Origin: Mycosarcoma maydis
Taxonomy: Eukaryota; Basidiomycota; Ustilaginomycetes; Ustilaginales
DNA length: 64,000 nt
Direction of reading: 5' to 3'
NCBI RefSeq assembly: GCF_000328475.2
Contig: NC_026482.1
Location: 620,001 to 684,000, forward strand
Under the pieces are notes generated by a model. It saw only the letters and a program-made list of their open reading frames with translations. It did no database searches and was not told where the DNA came from. This document shows positions 21,582-32,778 of the stretch, piece after piece. Within the stretch, counting starts at the first letter, position 1. The number at the start of each line of letters is the position of its first letter. Both the position numbers and the translations under genes were made by a program.

Positions 21582-22118
21582 GGTTGTCAGCGCTGTGACA
21601 CCATGTGTAGCACAGGACAGCTCGTTCACTGATTCAGCAGTGTAATTCAGCGTGCTCCAGGGGCAGCATAACAAGGTGAGTTCTCCGCTCTTGAAAATTC
21701 AAAAGGGCGCAGAGTGGCGAAAAGGTGGGCGGATTCATTTAAAGCTCACGATTCAGCAACTTACTCCTCCCTTAACACAACTATCCATCCGTCAAGTATA
21801 ACCAGGGCTTTCTACACTCGATGAACTTGCTTCAGGTGACGCCCAGTCTTGATGGATCGAGGTTGACGTCCGGTCAATGCAAATGCAAATGCGATCGTGC
21901 ATATGCACTAAGGGAGACCTGAGCCAGTTGACAATCTCAAATTCATGAACAAGCGAGCACATTGGACGCACAGGAAAGACATGGTATGAGTTGGTTGAAG
22001 TAATGAAATTTTTCCAGGCGAAGCGGTTCAGAGTCGTGAGTCTAACGGCATTCAAGACTGCATTGCTGGCTGAGGTGGCTCATAAGGTAACCATGTGCGC
22101 TGGCGTGTAGAGTCCGCA

Positions 22119-24531
22119 TCACTCGTCGAACTTCTCACCCTTGGTATTTGTGCCTGCAGGTACTCTGACTGAGGCAGCGACATCGCAATCCTTGAGGTTG
22201 CACTTCTCTTCCACGGTGGAGCCAGCTGCAAGAATGCAGTTTTCGAGCTTGGCACTGTGAGAAAGAACAAAAGCGGGGGAAATGTGGTCAGCGCTGAAGC
22301 GAAGACATCAAGCGATGATGCAACGAGTCGAAGACTTACTTGTCGCCGATCCTGACGCCGTCCATAACAACAAGACCTGTAAGCTTAACATTCTTGCCAA
22401 TAGCACATCCGCGTCCGATGACACTACGTTTGATGGTGGTGCGTTCGCCGACTCGTGTGTAACTTTCGACCAAGGAATCGGAAGAGATTTGTGATTTGGT
22501 GTCGATCAAGGGTGCAACCGCGAAACCCTTAACTGCATCCTGTGGAGCCTGGGAAGAAGTCGAATCAGCTGCTGCTTGAGCGGAGACCGCGGGAGCCGGC
22601 AGCGACTGATTGGGAAGAGGGTGTGACAGCGCCGAAGATGGTAGAGAGGCGGCGGTCACATTATGTGAGGCTGAATTGCCTGATTGACCGGCAGACCCAC
22701 CGGCTAAGCTGCGCAGTAGCTGTGAGCGTCACGACGGCGAGAAGGAAAGTGTGAGCTCGAGCGCGTGACGAAACTGTAAAGAAAAAGAGCTGAAAGGCTT
22801 ACATATCGATTGCATTCCAGATAGGTAGGAACGGTGTTGGCTCGTGCGATGAAGGGTTCGAATTTGGCATCTTCTCTCCTCTCTCGTAGCTCTTCGATCG
22901 AAACGGAAGGGTCAACAGGATGCTTCCTCTCTGTCGAGAGTCGGAAGACAAGGGCGTTCACCCTGGTCTGATTAGCAGCAATCTTTGCTGATGCGCGAGT
23001 CTGCTTCAGCAAGCTGGCTGCACGGCCTCCAGCTTCGGGGTGAGCGGAGGGTGACAAAAGTCGAGAACGGCCAGGGCTGAAGAGCGGCGAAGAGCGAGAG
23101 TCGATCTTGTCAAGGGCAGGTCGTATGGATGAGCCTACCTGAAGGAGCTCGGAGTCGACAAAGGTGCTCGATCTGAGGTGGTTGGCGACATTGTCCTTGT
23201 TCGACTTGGTGTTCCAGAACGACGGTTGCTCTGGGAAAGACGTAACATTGGACGCCTGGTCGGTCCAGCCAGCTTTTTCACGGAGACCCACCATCCAGCT
23301 GCACTTGACCATGAAAGGAACGACCTCTTCGCGGAGGCTCTTCATTTTTTGACCAGCTTCAGAGCTGAGAAGGCCGAGAAGCCTTTGAAGACTGAAGAGG
23401 TAGACGTGTGAATCGAGAAGGGAGGTGGATATGCGAACGTGAGGGTGGGACCACAAGAGCGACATGCGGAGGTGAAGGTCGGAAGAGTCGATGTCCGAGA
23501 TGTCGTCGGAATCCTGCAGGAGAAGAAGCTGATGGGTGGTGCAATGCTCGTTGCTGTCCGATGTAGACAAACTGCTGGTTTTCAATGAAGCGCGATCGTA
23601 GGCGCTGAAGAGCTTAGGCGGTCCTGGATAATTCAAAAACGAGCTACTATTTGTTCTCAGTACGGGTGGATTGGAGAAAGATGAATTTGAACAATTCAGA
23701 CTTACCGTCCTTTTCGCGTTCTTTGCCCGTACCTTCGCCTGCACCTCGTTCGTACATGAGGCAAGTCAATGCAGGCGAGTCTGGCGCGGAAGATACGTGG
23801 CTATTGATAATGTCGGTGAGGGAGAAGGACTGTGTGATCAGGTCAACGGGAAGGACGAGAGGGTCTTTATCAAGCCTTCCGATGGAATGGAGCCAGGTGA
23901 TGAGACCAGCGGTACCAAGCTTTTTGTACTTGCTTGCAGAACTGGAGATGCGAGAATCGGACTTGGAGTTGGTGGCGTCATCAGGGCCGAGGGGTAAGAG
24001 GTCGACACGCATGACAGTCTCGTTTTGCATGGACGAGACAGCAAAGGAACTGCCGGAGAGATAGGGATTGGAAGCAGCGGGTGTGGTTGAGGCAGCCGAA
24101 GTGCTATTCAGACCAACCGATACCGAGACATTGGGGTACTTTGATGCTTCCTCAACGGCAGCAGCAGCAGCGGCAGCAGCTGTGGAAGAGACATGCTTCT
24201 TGCCGGACTGGATCAGGGTTGGCGGAATGAGGATCAAAGACTTGAGTGCGGCTGTCATGATGGAGTGATGTTCTGAGGGAGCAAAGACGACAGCATGACG
24301 GAGACCGGCGGAGAGAAGCTGCTGCAAAGCATAGGCGATCATCGGGCGATTGAACACGGGAAGCATAGCCTTTGGCAGGTCGTGCTGGTCTGACGGGCGA
24401 GTGTCTTGGGAGATATCAGCGGCGAGAGTAGAGGAACATAGTGGATAGAGATTGCTTCCCGGACCGCAAAAGATGATGGGCTGCACCAGAGGAGGGTGCA
24501 GATGAGCACCTCCAGACGTGATGGCGGCCAT
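22119..24531 (-). CDS. GCD1: Translation initiation factor eIF2B gamma subunit
   Basis: Four exons: 23706-24531, 22803-23623, 22340-22719 and 22119-22254. Donors are GTAAGT/GTAAGC with AG acceptors; joined product 720 aa. The N-terminus has the nucleotidyltransferase-like fold (PIIFCGPGSNLYPL, LPKAMLPVFNRPMIAYALQQLL). The C-terminus has hexapeptide beta-helix repeats spread over exons 3 and 4 (TTIKRSVIGRGCAIGKNVKL, LENCILAAGSTVEEKCNLKD). eIF2B is the cytosolic guanine-nucleotide exchange factor for eIF2 and the target of eIF2 phosphorylation in general amino-acid control. At 720 aa it is longer than the usual 450-580 aa because of Ser/Ala-rich inserts near residues 100-200 and 400-560. Divergent to the transporter at 25207. 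Confidence 0.9.
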
Positions 24532-24674
24532 TTGCTTGGAGCGTCGAACAGAGTTGGCTGTGAGTGAGAGTCGTGGAAGTAAGGATGGTGGAGTAACGCA
24601 AAAAGGTGTGGAATTCGTAAACTTCTGTGCGAATCACGTGTGAGCGGCGGACCTTTTGTTCTCGCGTTGTTCAC

Positions 24675-24727
24675 AGTCACGAGTCACCATTCGTGATTCG
24701 TGATTCGTGATTCGTGATTCACGATTT
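24675..24727. repeat. Heptad array with anchor and core switching
   Basis: Eight anchors in 7-bp phase: AGT at 24675 and 24682, ATT at 24689, 24696, 24703, 24710, 24717 and 24724. Cores are CACG, CACC, CGTG four times, CACG. Both the anchor type and the core orientation change within one array without loss of phase. Confidence 0.95.
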
Positions 24728-24778
24728 TTTTCTTTCTGAAAGCATGTGCGTTGTCTGACGATCTTGCACGGACCCGTT

Positions 24779-24802
24779 CGTCACGAGTCGTGAGTCGTGA
24801 GT
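24779..24802. repeat. Heptad array, AGT anchors
   Basis: CGT at 24779, then AGT at 24786, 24793 and 24800, with cores CACG, CGTG, CGTG. Confidence 0.9.
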
Positions 24803-25206
24803 GTGAGTGTCTCGTGCGTACACGGTGCTACACAGTACATACGTGATAATCACGAATGAATAAATCGTGAATCAGAGCACGGCTCACGGTTCAATCGTGA
24901 ATAGGGCGGTGCCGACATGCTGTCTCTAGCTTCTTCACAGCTCACCATGCTCAACACCTGCGAGCATCCTTTGGTTCAGAACACTGACACGCGATAGGCA
25001 GTCGACATCTACTCGTTCAACAGACTCACACCACAGCTCTTTAGCAATCCCCGACACAACGGTCGACAGATCCAATCTCGGCTTCTCGATCACGGCAAAC
25101 GAGGCACAGAAGGGAGCATCGATGGCCGCGGCTTGCAAGAACTCGTAACTAACTTCATTTGAAAGTCAAGACGGTGGCGTTTTGGGCCAATGTACCATAC
25201 AAGTCC

Positions 25207-27485
25207 ATGTCCAGCCCACTGTCACAGTCGAAGCTGCGCTCAGGCCAGCAGAGCGCAGCCGACAATACCATCTTTTCATATGATGACGACCATGCCTCTC
25301 ATTCACCCACACAGCCGCTTACCCCGTCAGCAGGCGATACCGAGCTACCGTCCTACTCAAACGCAGCCGCCTCAACGCGCACTCCTCTCCCTCTGAAATC
25401 TACCACGTCTTCAAAAGAGGCTCAATTCGAGGCAGACTCGGATGATATTGACGAGGAAGACGACGTGGTGGCCATTCAAGCTTCGCATATCGGCCTTCGC
25501 TCCAACGACGATCCCATGTATACCTCGGTCGCGAGCTCCTCCACCAACTATGCACACAGGCGCAGCGATGCTGCTCCTTCGCTCATAGATCGCATTCCAG
25601 GCCCAAGCCGTATCCGTGCCTCTCTGGACGGCCTGGGCCACGACATTCGCTCCATACGCCAATCGTTAGGTGTGCCTGGCTGGGATGGAGAAGGTATCCC
25701 CGACTGGCTTAAGAGAGGCGCAGGTGTCTTCGACGCCACTGTCAACATGGCCAATAGCATTCTTGGCGCCGGTATCGTAGGTCTACCCTACTCCATGCGA
25801 GAGTCTGGCTTCGTCGCTGGCCTGGTGCTACTCGTCGGTCTCTCCTTTCTCACAGACTGGACAATTCGACTCATCGTCCTCAACGCAAAACTCAGCGGTC
25901 GCATCACCTACATCGAAATCATGGAGCATTGCTTTGGTCAGAACGGAAAGGCCGCGGTGTCTATCTTTCAATTTGCCTTTGGGTTTGGTGGAATGTGCGC
26001 CTTTTGCGTCGTTATCGGTGACACGATCCCCCATGTCATCAAGATGATCTTTCCGTCTTTATCTGGAAGTTTTCTCGCCAATCGACAGTTCGTTATCACC
26101 TTCTTCACCCTTGCAATCTCCTATCCACTCTCTCTGTACCGTAACATTGAAAAACTCAGCAAGGCTAGCGCCATCGCGCTCGTTTCCATGGTTGTCATCA
26201 TCGTCGCCGTCACGATCCGAGGCCCTGCTATGCCCGCCGAGCTCAAGGGAGATCCCAGCCTTCGCTTCACCATTGTCAATGTTTCGAATCTGGTTCGTTC
26301 CATCTCGGTCATCAGCTTTGCGTTTGTCTGCCATCACAACTCACTACTCATCTACGGTTCACTCAAGGAACCTTCGATGAACAAGTTTGGTCAGGTCACA
26401 CACTACTCTACCATCATCGCTGCAGCTGCCACCATCACAATGAGCGTAGCCGGATACTGGAGTTTCGAAGAGAAGACCCTCAGCAATGTTCTTGTAAGTA
26501 GCTTGCTCACTCTCGGATGACTGCTTAAAAAGGATGGAACCTGACTTGCCCGTCTTTGCGTCCTCTCTGCTCCTCTGATGCCCAGAACAACTTCCCAAAC
26601 GACGACGTCATTGTCAATATCGCTCGTGGTCTTTTTGGTCTCAACATGCTCACCACCTTGCCGCTCGAATGCTTTGTTTGCCGCGAGGTTCTCGAGACCT
26701 ACTTCTTCGCAGGCGAATTCGATCGCAACCGCCATCTCATCTTTACCTCGAGTCTCGTCGTAACTGCTATGATCATTTCGCTTTTGACTTGCGATTTGGG
26801 TATCGTGCTCGAGCTCACTGGTGGTCTCAGTGCAACAGCTTTGGCCTTCATCTTTCCAAGTCTTTGCTACCTCAAGCTCACCAGCGAGACGGGCAAGCGA
26901 GTACCAACTGCGGATTTGCCTCATCTTACCAGCTCATCTTGGCGCGATCATGGGGTCAGCAGCGGCAACAGTAGCAGCAACGCAAACCACCAGCATGGTA
27001 CACAGCAAGGAGGACATGAGCACGAGGCGCTCATTGATCACCCCAACGTCTCGATTGAGCGTGGCCAGGATCCGATCCGAGCCAATCAATACGATGATGA
27101 GGCGGAAGAGGAGCCATCCACGCACGACCGTCTGGAGAGAATGGAGGGCGGTCGATTGGCTGGGCCTGGGCTCGATAGCACTATCAGGGAGTCTGTTGAC
27201 GTAGATGAAGTCGAGCTCCCGCTTCGGCCCGGTGCGAGCGTACGATTCCGACCCGCAGCGGCGAATCGCAAGTGGTGGCAATCAACACGCCCGCTCAGTG
27301 TGGCGTGCGCCTTCTTCGGCTCGATCGTTCTCGTCATCAGCGGTAAGTAGATCTATCCTTCTCTTCGTCCAACTTTGTGACCAGCTTACTGACATTTCTA
27401 CTCTATTTGACACTCACAACGAACAGTATGGACGGCGATCTCTGACACGGCCAGTGGTAAAACTGGCGCAGTGCATCAATGTTGA
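25207..27485 (+). CDS. AVT-type vacuolar amino-acid transporter (SLC38-like)
   Basis: Three exons: 25207-26493, 26586-27342 and 27427-27485, with GTAAGT donors and CAG acceptors; product 700 aa. The frame upstream to 25159 begins with TTG, so the first ATG (25207) is used. After a polar cytosolic N-terminus of about 175 residues comes the amino-acid/auxin permease core. TM1 is NMANSILGAGIVGLPYSM, and about ten more hydrophobic segments follow. RNIEKLSKASAIAL and FAFVCHHNSLLIYGSL are typical of the Avt5-7/SLC38 branch. The family moves neutral or acidic amino acids across the vacuolar membrane. A His/Ser/Asp-rich loop (about residues 535-670) separates the last helices, and the final helix is split over the exon 2/3 junction. 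Substrate unknown. Confidence 0.88.
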
Positions 27486-27855
27486 TGCTCATTTCCCACT
27501 CAGAGTGCGCCAAGGCCACAGCGCGGAGGGCGGCACGCGTTGAAATAAATTAATAGAGAGTTCACACCTAGATACTCCAGTGTACGGTGATATTTCCGAG
27601 CTAAAGGACGCTGCCTAGCGAATACAAAGCGAAAGGAAGTGCAGCCTAGAAGTACATGTTTTGAGGTGAGATGGTTCTGCCTGGACAGAGCAGAGTTACG
27701 TCAAGGAGAAGGTAGAGATCGAGGAAAAGACTGCATATTAGAGTTGACCGAGATGTTGATGCTGCGTTTCAAAAGACAAAAAAAAACAGGTTGATGTGGT
27801 GACCGCATTGATACGTTGCGGAAAGGGTATCTATCTATTATCAGGGGAGTCACAA
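27486..27855. other. Convergent 3' spacer
   Basis: 370 bp between the stop codons of the transporter and the membrane protein. I see no gene, heptad or structured repeat apart from a short A-run near 27778. Confidence 0.6.
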
Positions 27856-28824
27856 TTAGGCAGGTGAGGACGATTGTGCTGAGAGCGGATCTGCGAAGGG
27901 AAGCTGAGAGGAGATGAAGGTGTAGTTGTCGTTGTGGCAGGGCCGACTGAAAGGTCGCCTTACCTCTTCAAGACGAGTGTCTGGAGTAGAAGAGCGATCG
28001 ATGGTGAAAGGGAGCACGGAATAGTCGTTGCGCTCCCTGAGCCTGAGCGAGGTGCTGTCTCTCTGAGAGGCGGAAGGGTGGGACCACGGGTGTGGAGAGG
28101 AGGCGTCTGGAAAGACGGCCGTGACTGGCGAGCGCTGCGAGTCACGGTACAAGGCTGGCGAGTGGGGTCGAGAGGACAGGGGGGAGCTGCTACGAGAGAA
28201 GTTGTCCTCGGGCTCTTCGATGATGACTCTCAGCGGAGTGGGGCCGGCGTCGGTCCAGGAGGGTAAGACGATGTCGCCGGTTGAGGTGGTCTGAAAGCAA
28301 GATTGGGAGGTAGATGGCAGCGACGAGCGAAGAGGATGATTTTGACAAGGTCGAGGCGGAAGTTGTGGCTTGACATCTGGACGATAAAGCGGGCGCTGGT
28401 GGCTGAGTGGGATGGCCATCTTGGAGGAACCACCGGCAGCGGCGACGGCAGCTCTGCGAGCGAAACGCTTTGTACGCTGATTGCGGTACTCTGCGCGACG
28501 ACCAAACATCTTGTCGAGAGATCGTTTGATGAAGGAAAAGAGAACAACGAGCTGGAGAATGAGCAGGATGGCCATGAAGGTCTGTTTGGTGCTATCGGCC
28601 TCTGTCCAGTGTCTGGCCAAATTGTCCCAAAAGGAATAGGAAATGGTTGTTTGCGGCGACATGGCAACCGAATGTACAGAGTCGAAAGAAGTTGAAGATG
28701 CGACAGTATCGGATCCAGTCGATGAGTTGTCCGAATTCGAAGGATCAACGATTTGGGCCGAGGCGAAGGAGGTGGCCAGGGCGAGTGCTGCGAGAAGCAT
28801 GGTGGAATGCGTGTTGATTGTCAT
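27856..28824 (-). CDS. Small single-pass membrane protein, unknown function
   Basis: Single exon, 322 aa, ATG at 28824 (an internal ATG at 28800 would still leave a signal peptide). Residues 9-23 (MLLAALALATSFASA) form a signal peptide, followed by a Ser/Thr-rich lumenal part of about 55 residues. One transmembrane segment (FMAILLILQLVVLFSFI, about residues 84-100) is followed by a strongly basic stop-transfer region (KRSLDKMFGRR...RTKRFARR). The cytosolic tail of about 190 residues is Pro/Ser/Arg-rich. Topology is predicted type I. I recognise no domain; it may be lineage-specific. Divergent to the DDHD phospholipase gene. Confidence 0.7.
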   Translation of the reverse strand: MTINTHSTMLLAALALATSFASAQIVDPSNSDNSSTGSDTVASSTSFDSVHSVAMSPQTTISYSFWDNLARHWTEADSTKQTFMAILLILQLVVLFSFIKRSLDKMFGRRAEYRNQRTKRFARRAAVAAAGGSSKMAIPLSHQRPLYRPDVKPQLPPRPCQNHPLRSSLPSTSQSCFQTTSTGDIVLPSWTDAGPTPLRVIIEEPEDNFSRSSSPLSSRPHSPALYRDSQRSPVTAVFPDASSPHPWSHPSASQRDSTSLRLRERNDYSVLPFTIDRSSTPDTRLEEVRRPFSRPCHNDNYTFISSQLPFADPLSAQSSSPA

Positions 28825-29576
28825 GATAAGGCGGTGATGGTGGTCGCGAGCAGAAGCAGACTCTCAACACTCCACCTTGGGGGCGTTCAAAGGTGGAATG
28901 GGTAAGAATGAGAGGACGAGACCATGCAGTGCGACGTTGATGTAGAGGCGATTGGTGGTGAGATTCAAAGATACGAGTGTCTGAAAGCCGTCAAAAAGGC
29001 GTTTGGGATTGGACGAAATCTAAACAAACCACATCGTCCCACTCGTGACTTTACAAGTCTGCCGCCACCTACGAAACTGAGCGGGCTGTGCCATGCAAAC
29101 CCCCTTTTTGATTTAACTTGTTTTATTTTAATTCAAGTTTTTTTTGTCGCTTTTTGCTTTGCCTTGCCTTGCAAGGCGAGGCTGCTGCGCGATACGGAAG
29201 CAGCCGTACGCTGGACCCTAAGTTATCCTCACGCCTCATTCACGGCGTTTCGCCAGTCACGAGTTGCGAATCGGGCCACGCAAGATGCACATGCAGCCTG
29301 GCAACTAAGTTAACTAAAGTCAACTTAACGGCTGCTGTCGTCAGTTCACCGCTGCACTCACGACTGGGAGTTCGTGAGTTGTGAGTGATTCAAACGCAAC
29401 GTTCGGAATCGGCGTAACCGAAGCAAGCGTGAAACCGCAAACCACTCACGACTCGTGACGAACCCTAACAACACCAACTCAGCTCCCACGCCCCTTTCTT
29501 CCAGTTACAACCACCGTCGGCACACTGATGTCCGTCAATTTGAGCTTCAGACCGCTCGCTACTGACTGTGGCAATT
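28825..29576. promoter_or_regulatory. Divergent promoter region, membrane protein / DDHD phospholipase
   Basis: 752 bp between divergent starts. T-rich and TTGC-rich runs lie at 29110-29175. AGT/ACT-type heptad pieces occur near 29258, 29370 and 29445. The small frames here have no coding character. Confidence 0.5.
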
Positions 29577-32562
29577 ATGAGTCAGCCATCGCAGTCTGGC
29601 CAATCAGCTTCGTTCGCGCCTCCCCCCCAGAGGGCACAATGGATGTACGCTCGAGGCGACACTTGGGCTACGTTTCAGCCTCACGACAACGATAAGCTCG
29701 AACAACGATGGAACAAATTGGGTGGAGAAGCGTGGGCCCGTTCCCATCGCGAACAGCAGCTTGGTGACAACGAAAAGCGACAGACACCATCATCTTTGCC
29801 TCGCGCTCCACCATCTGGTGTCGATGCCATCCAGTCTGCAATAGCCGGCTATGGGAAACCATCTCACGACAACGAGCATAAAGACGACTCGGCCGCACTC
29901 GAACGTAAAGGCTCGAGAAGCTCGTGGCTTGGAGGATTGAGAGGATTCGTTCCCTTTGTCAACAAAGATGGCCACTCGGACGACAGCAATGACGCAAACC
30001 AGTCTCGTTCAACCGAGCACGATACCTCCGAACAGGAGTCCAACAAGTCGGAATCTGAAAAGATCCACGTCAACCTCATCCTCGATCCGGACGAGCCCGA
30101 GTCGGAACGCATGGCAAAAGTAGAGGTCATGGAGGACAACCTCTTCGACGTGGATCTCGAGTGCATGACGCTTTATCCTGTCTTTTGGAAAGGTGTCTTG
30201 CTCAAGGTCGTGCGTGCAACGTGGTTCTACTCGTCACTCACCGACGGATCTTACGCACCCATCAGCTGGGATGATCCCTTATCTCAGGACCTCGACAGCG
30301 CATACTCACAAGCTCGTCCTTGGTTGCAAACTTCAACGTGTAATGCCGAGAGCTCCAAACGTCAACATGATACGAGTGAGCAAACCGACAAGTCCAAACT
30401 CTATCAGCTTCCAAGCATGAAGGAGAATGGCCAGGTCTCTTTCCAAGATGCCGAGGTGGGTCGCATATTCTCTGAGGATGTCCGCGGCCGCTTAATGTCT
30501 GTTGTCGGCGGTTCGATTGTGGTCCGAGGCTTCGACCGCGCAGAACAGCTTGCCGAGCAAATGTCGTTCAGTCCACTTTTCAACCTTTCACTCCCTTGGG
30601 CTGACGATGACAAAAAGGATAAAGCGTCGGGCGTCAAAGGCTCTTCCAGATATACCCAAGCTCAAAAGAAAGGCTCTAGCATAGGTGCTCACTCTGCCTC
30701 GAAGCATGAAGGCGCTGCAAAAACTTCCTCCACTCCTCCTTCCGGCGGCGGCGCCGACGGTCCACATCGAGCCAAGCCTTCGACAAACGCAGATGAGGAC
30801 GAGCGAACATCCTTTGCTGCCAAGCTCGTTCCCTCGAGCGATGCAGCCTTGCGCCCCTTAGTGGCTCTCAAACGGCTCTTTGGCTACGATGAAAACCAAG
30901 CTTCCGAAGAAGAGAAGCGCAAGCTCAAGCAGCAGATGACCCACGACGAGTTGGATCGACAGAAGCGCTCCGAGAACGATCCAGATCTCTTACCGGACGA
31001 TCGCAAGGATGAGCCGCCAGAGCTCGTATTTGCCATCCACGGGATCGGCCAGTCGCTGGTCGAAGACTTTGAGGCTCTCGATTTTGTCTATGACGTCGAG
31101 CATCTGCGTAATCTGGCCAGCGAGAATGCACGCGACCCTGCCATGCGTCGACTCTCTCGAGGTCGTCGCGCACAATTCATTCCGATCTGCTGGCGCAGAT
31201 TCGTGGAATTTGACGACGAGCCCGAAAGCAACGACAACTTCTATACCTTGGACGACATCACCAACTCTGCGGCCATCCCCGTGATCCGCAACATCATTAC
31301 GAAGGTGATCCTCGACGTGCCTTTCTACCTGTCACGACATCGCCAAAAGATGATAGATTCGGTCATCTCTGAGCTCAATCGTACGTACCGCCTCTTCTGT
31401 CGTCGCAATCCAGACTTTGAAGAAAAGGGAGGTCGCGTTTCCATCATCGGCCATTCTCTGGGCTCGGCATTGTCGGTGGATATCCTGTCAGCGCAGCCTT
31501 CCAAGGTACTACCACTTTCACAGGTCCACCAGTCCGATCACGAGGCTTTGCGACGCAATGACCGCCTCCACTTTAATGTCAAGAACCTCTTCTTGATTGG
31601 TTCGCCTGTCGCCTTTTTCTTTCACCTGAACGGCGGACAACTCATCGCGAGGAGTGGCACGCAAAGGCATCCCAACAACGACTCGGATGCGGTCGATGGC
31701 GACACTGGCCGATACGGCTGCCTTGCCGCCGAGAATGTGTACAACATCTTTAATCCGAATGATCCCGTTGCATTCAAGTTAGCGCCTACCGTCGACTCGG
31801 CATACGCCAAGCTGATCAAACCGGTTGCGATTGAGAGTGCCGCCGAGGCCGTTCTGCGGACACTGTCGCTGCCTCGTATGAGCGTCACTCAGGTGTTTGA
31901 AAAGTACAAAGATCATCCGTTCCAAGGGGTGGGTAAGATCATTAGACAGGCGAGGATATTGGAGAAGGACGATACAGCGCTTCCTTGCGACCTTTCTCCG
32001 GATGAACAGAGGCATGTATCACGGAGAGAGAAAGGAAAATGCATCGTGGAAGCATCCGACTACATCCAGACGGTGCGCAAGTGGCAGCATCTACGAGATG
32101 CCAGCGCGACGGCTTGCGACCTCGGAGCTGCGGGATCGGCGCGTGAAATGGAGACGGAAAGAGGTACACGCAAGAAGACGCTGCAACCAGAGACGGCGCT
32201 TGGTGCGTCTAGCATCGCGTTTGACGAGGCGGACTCGAAGCACGACTTTGATCTGGGATCGCTCGAGCGCGCGGAACGTCGTTTCCGCGCCGCTCAATCC
32301 GCACGGCTGTATCGACTATCATCTGTCGGAAAGCATCAGTCTGAGTGCTTACCTGGATGCGCTCGGTGCGCACCTTTGCTACTGGACGCATCGCGACTTT
32401 GCCGTGTTTGTGCTGACGCAGTTGTTCATGGACTTTACCAAAGACGACGAGATCACACTGGTGCCGCAAGTGCAACAATGCCCGAGCCGCACCGCCCAAG
32501 ACAGCGACACGGAGGTAGCGGATGCGTCTTCAGATGCGTCTTCAGACGAGGACGAGAGCTAA
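29577..32562 (+). CDS. DDHD-domain phospholipase (PA-PLA1 family), one apparent frameshift
   Basis: The ATG is at 29577 (the frame opens at a GTG at 29568). About 994 aa if one extra base near 32290 is discounted. The lipase region has FAIHGIGQSL (about residues 485-495) and the nucleophile elbow IIGHSLGSALS. The DDHD region follows (NVKNLFLIGSPVAFFF; ENVYNIFNPNDPVAFKLAP). The first frame then runs to a stop at 32708 with unrelated sequence. The conserved end of the domain (NPHGCIDYHLSES, LGAHLCYWTHRDFAVFVLT) and an acidic tail lie in another frame ending at 32562. No intron fits between them, so a 1-bp insertion or assembly error in the GCGCCGC stretch is likely. Family members hydrolyse phosphatidic acid at ER/Golgi membranes. 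Confidence 0.85.
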
Positions 32563-32778
32563 ACACAAGCAGACACTTCGCCGCGCAGCTACGAAGCATC
32601 CAGCATATGATCTGTACACTTACGCCTCGTGTAAAGGAATCAGCAGCGTGGTGCGAGTTGCACAGAGGTGGATCATTGCAGTGCGATCTATCAAGAATCA
32701 AGAATTGAGGAAGCTTTTACATGGAGACCGCTGCGAGAGCCACCGATTGTGAGTGGTCGCTGACCCTGGATGGTGCCA
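32563..32778. other. Convergent spacer, DDHD gene / PACT gene
   Basis: 216 bp between stop codons. The TGA stop of the PACT gene (32779-32781) lies inside a CAATCGTGA heptad fragment. Confidence 0.6.

Larger units (their letters stand above)
19331..22118. other. Gene-free right part of the repeat island
   Basis: 2.8 kb without a supported gene. It holds copies of a local repeat built around CACCCTAGG / GGTGGTT-type blocks (19340-19395 and 20570-20740), a trinucleotide-rich CTG/TGC stretch (19845-19960) and a 27-bp poly(T) run (21555-21581). Single heptads occur near 20492 and 20950. Frames at 19429-20039 and 20899-21207 show no recognisable domain. Confidence 0.55.
24532..25206. promoter_or_regulatory. 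Divergent promoter region eIF2B gamma / transporter
   Basis: 675 bp between two divergent start codons. It contains two heptad arrays (24675-24727 and 24779-24802) and single units near 24853 and 24875. Whether these affect expression is unknown. Confidence 0.5.

Noticed and set aside
29568..29576. Upstream start of the DDHD gene at 29568
   Set aside because: The codon is GTG; the first ATG is at 29577. The same reasoning moved VPS45 to 5027, the transporter to 25207 and GatC to 44475.
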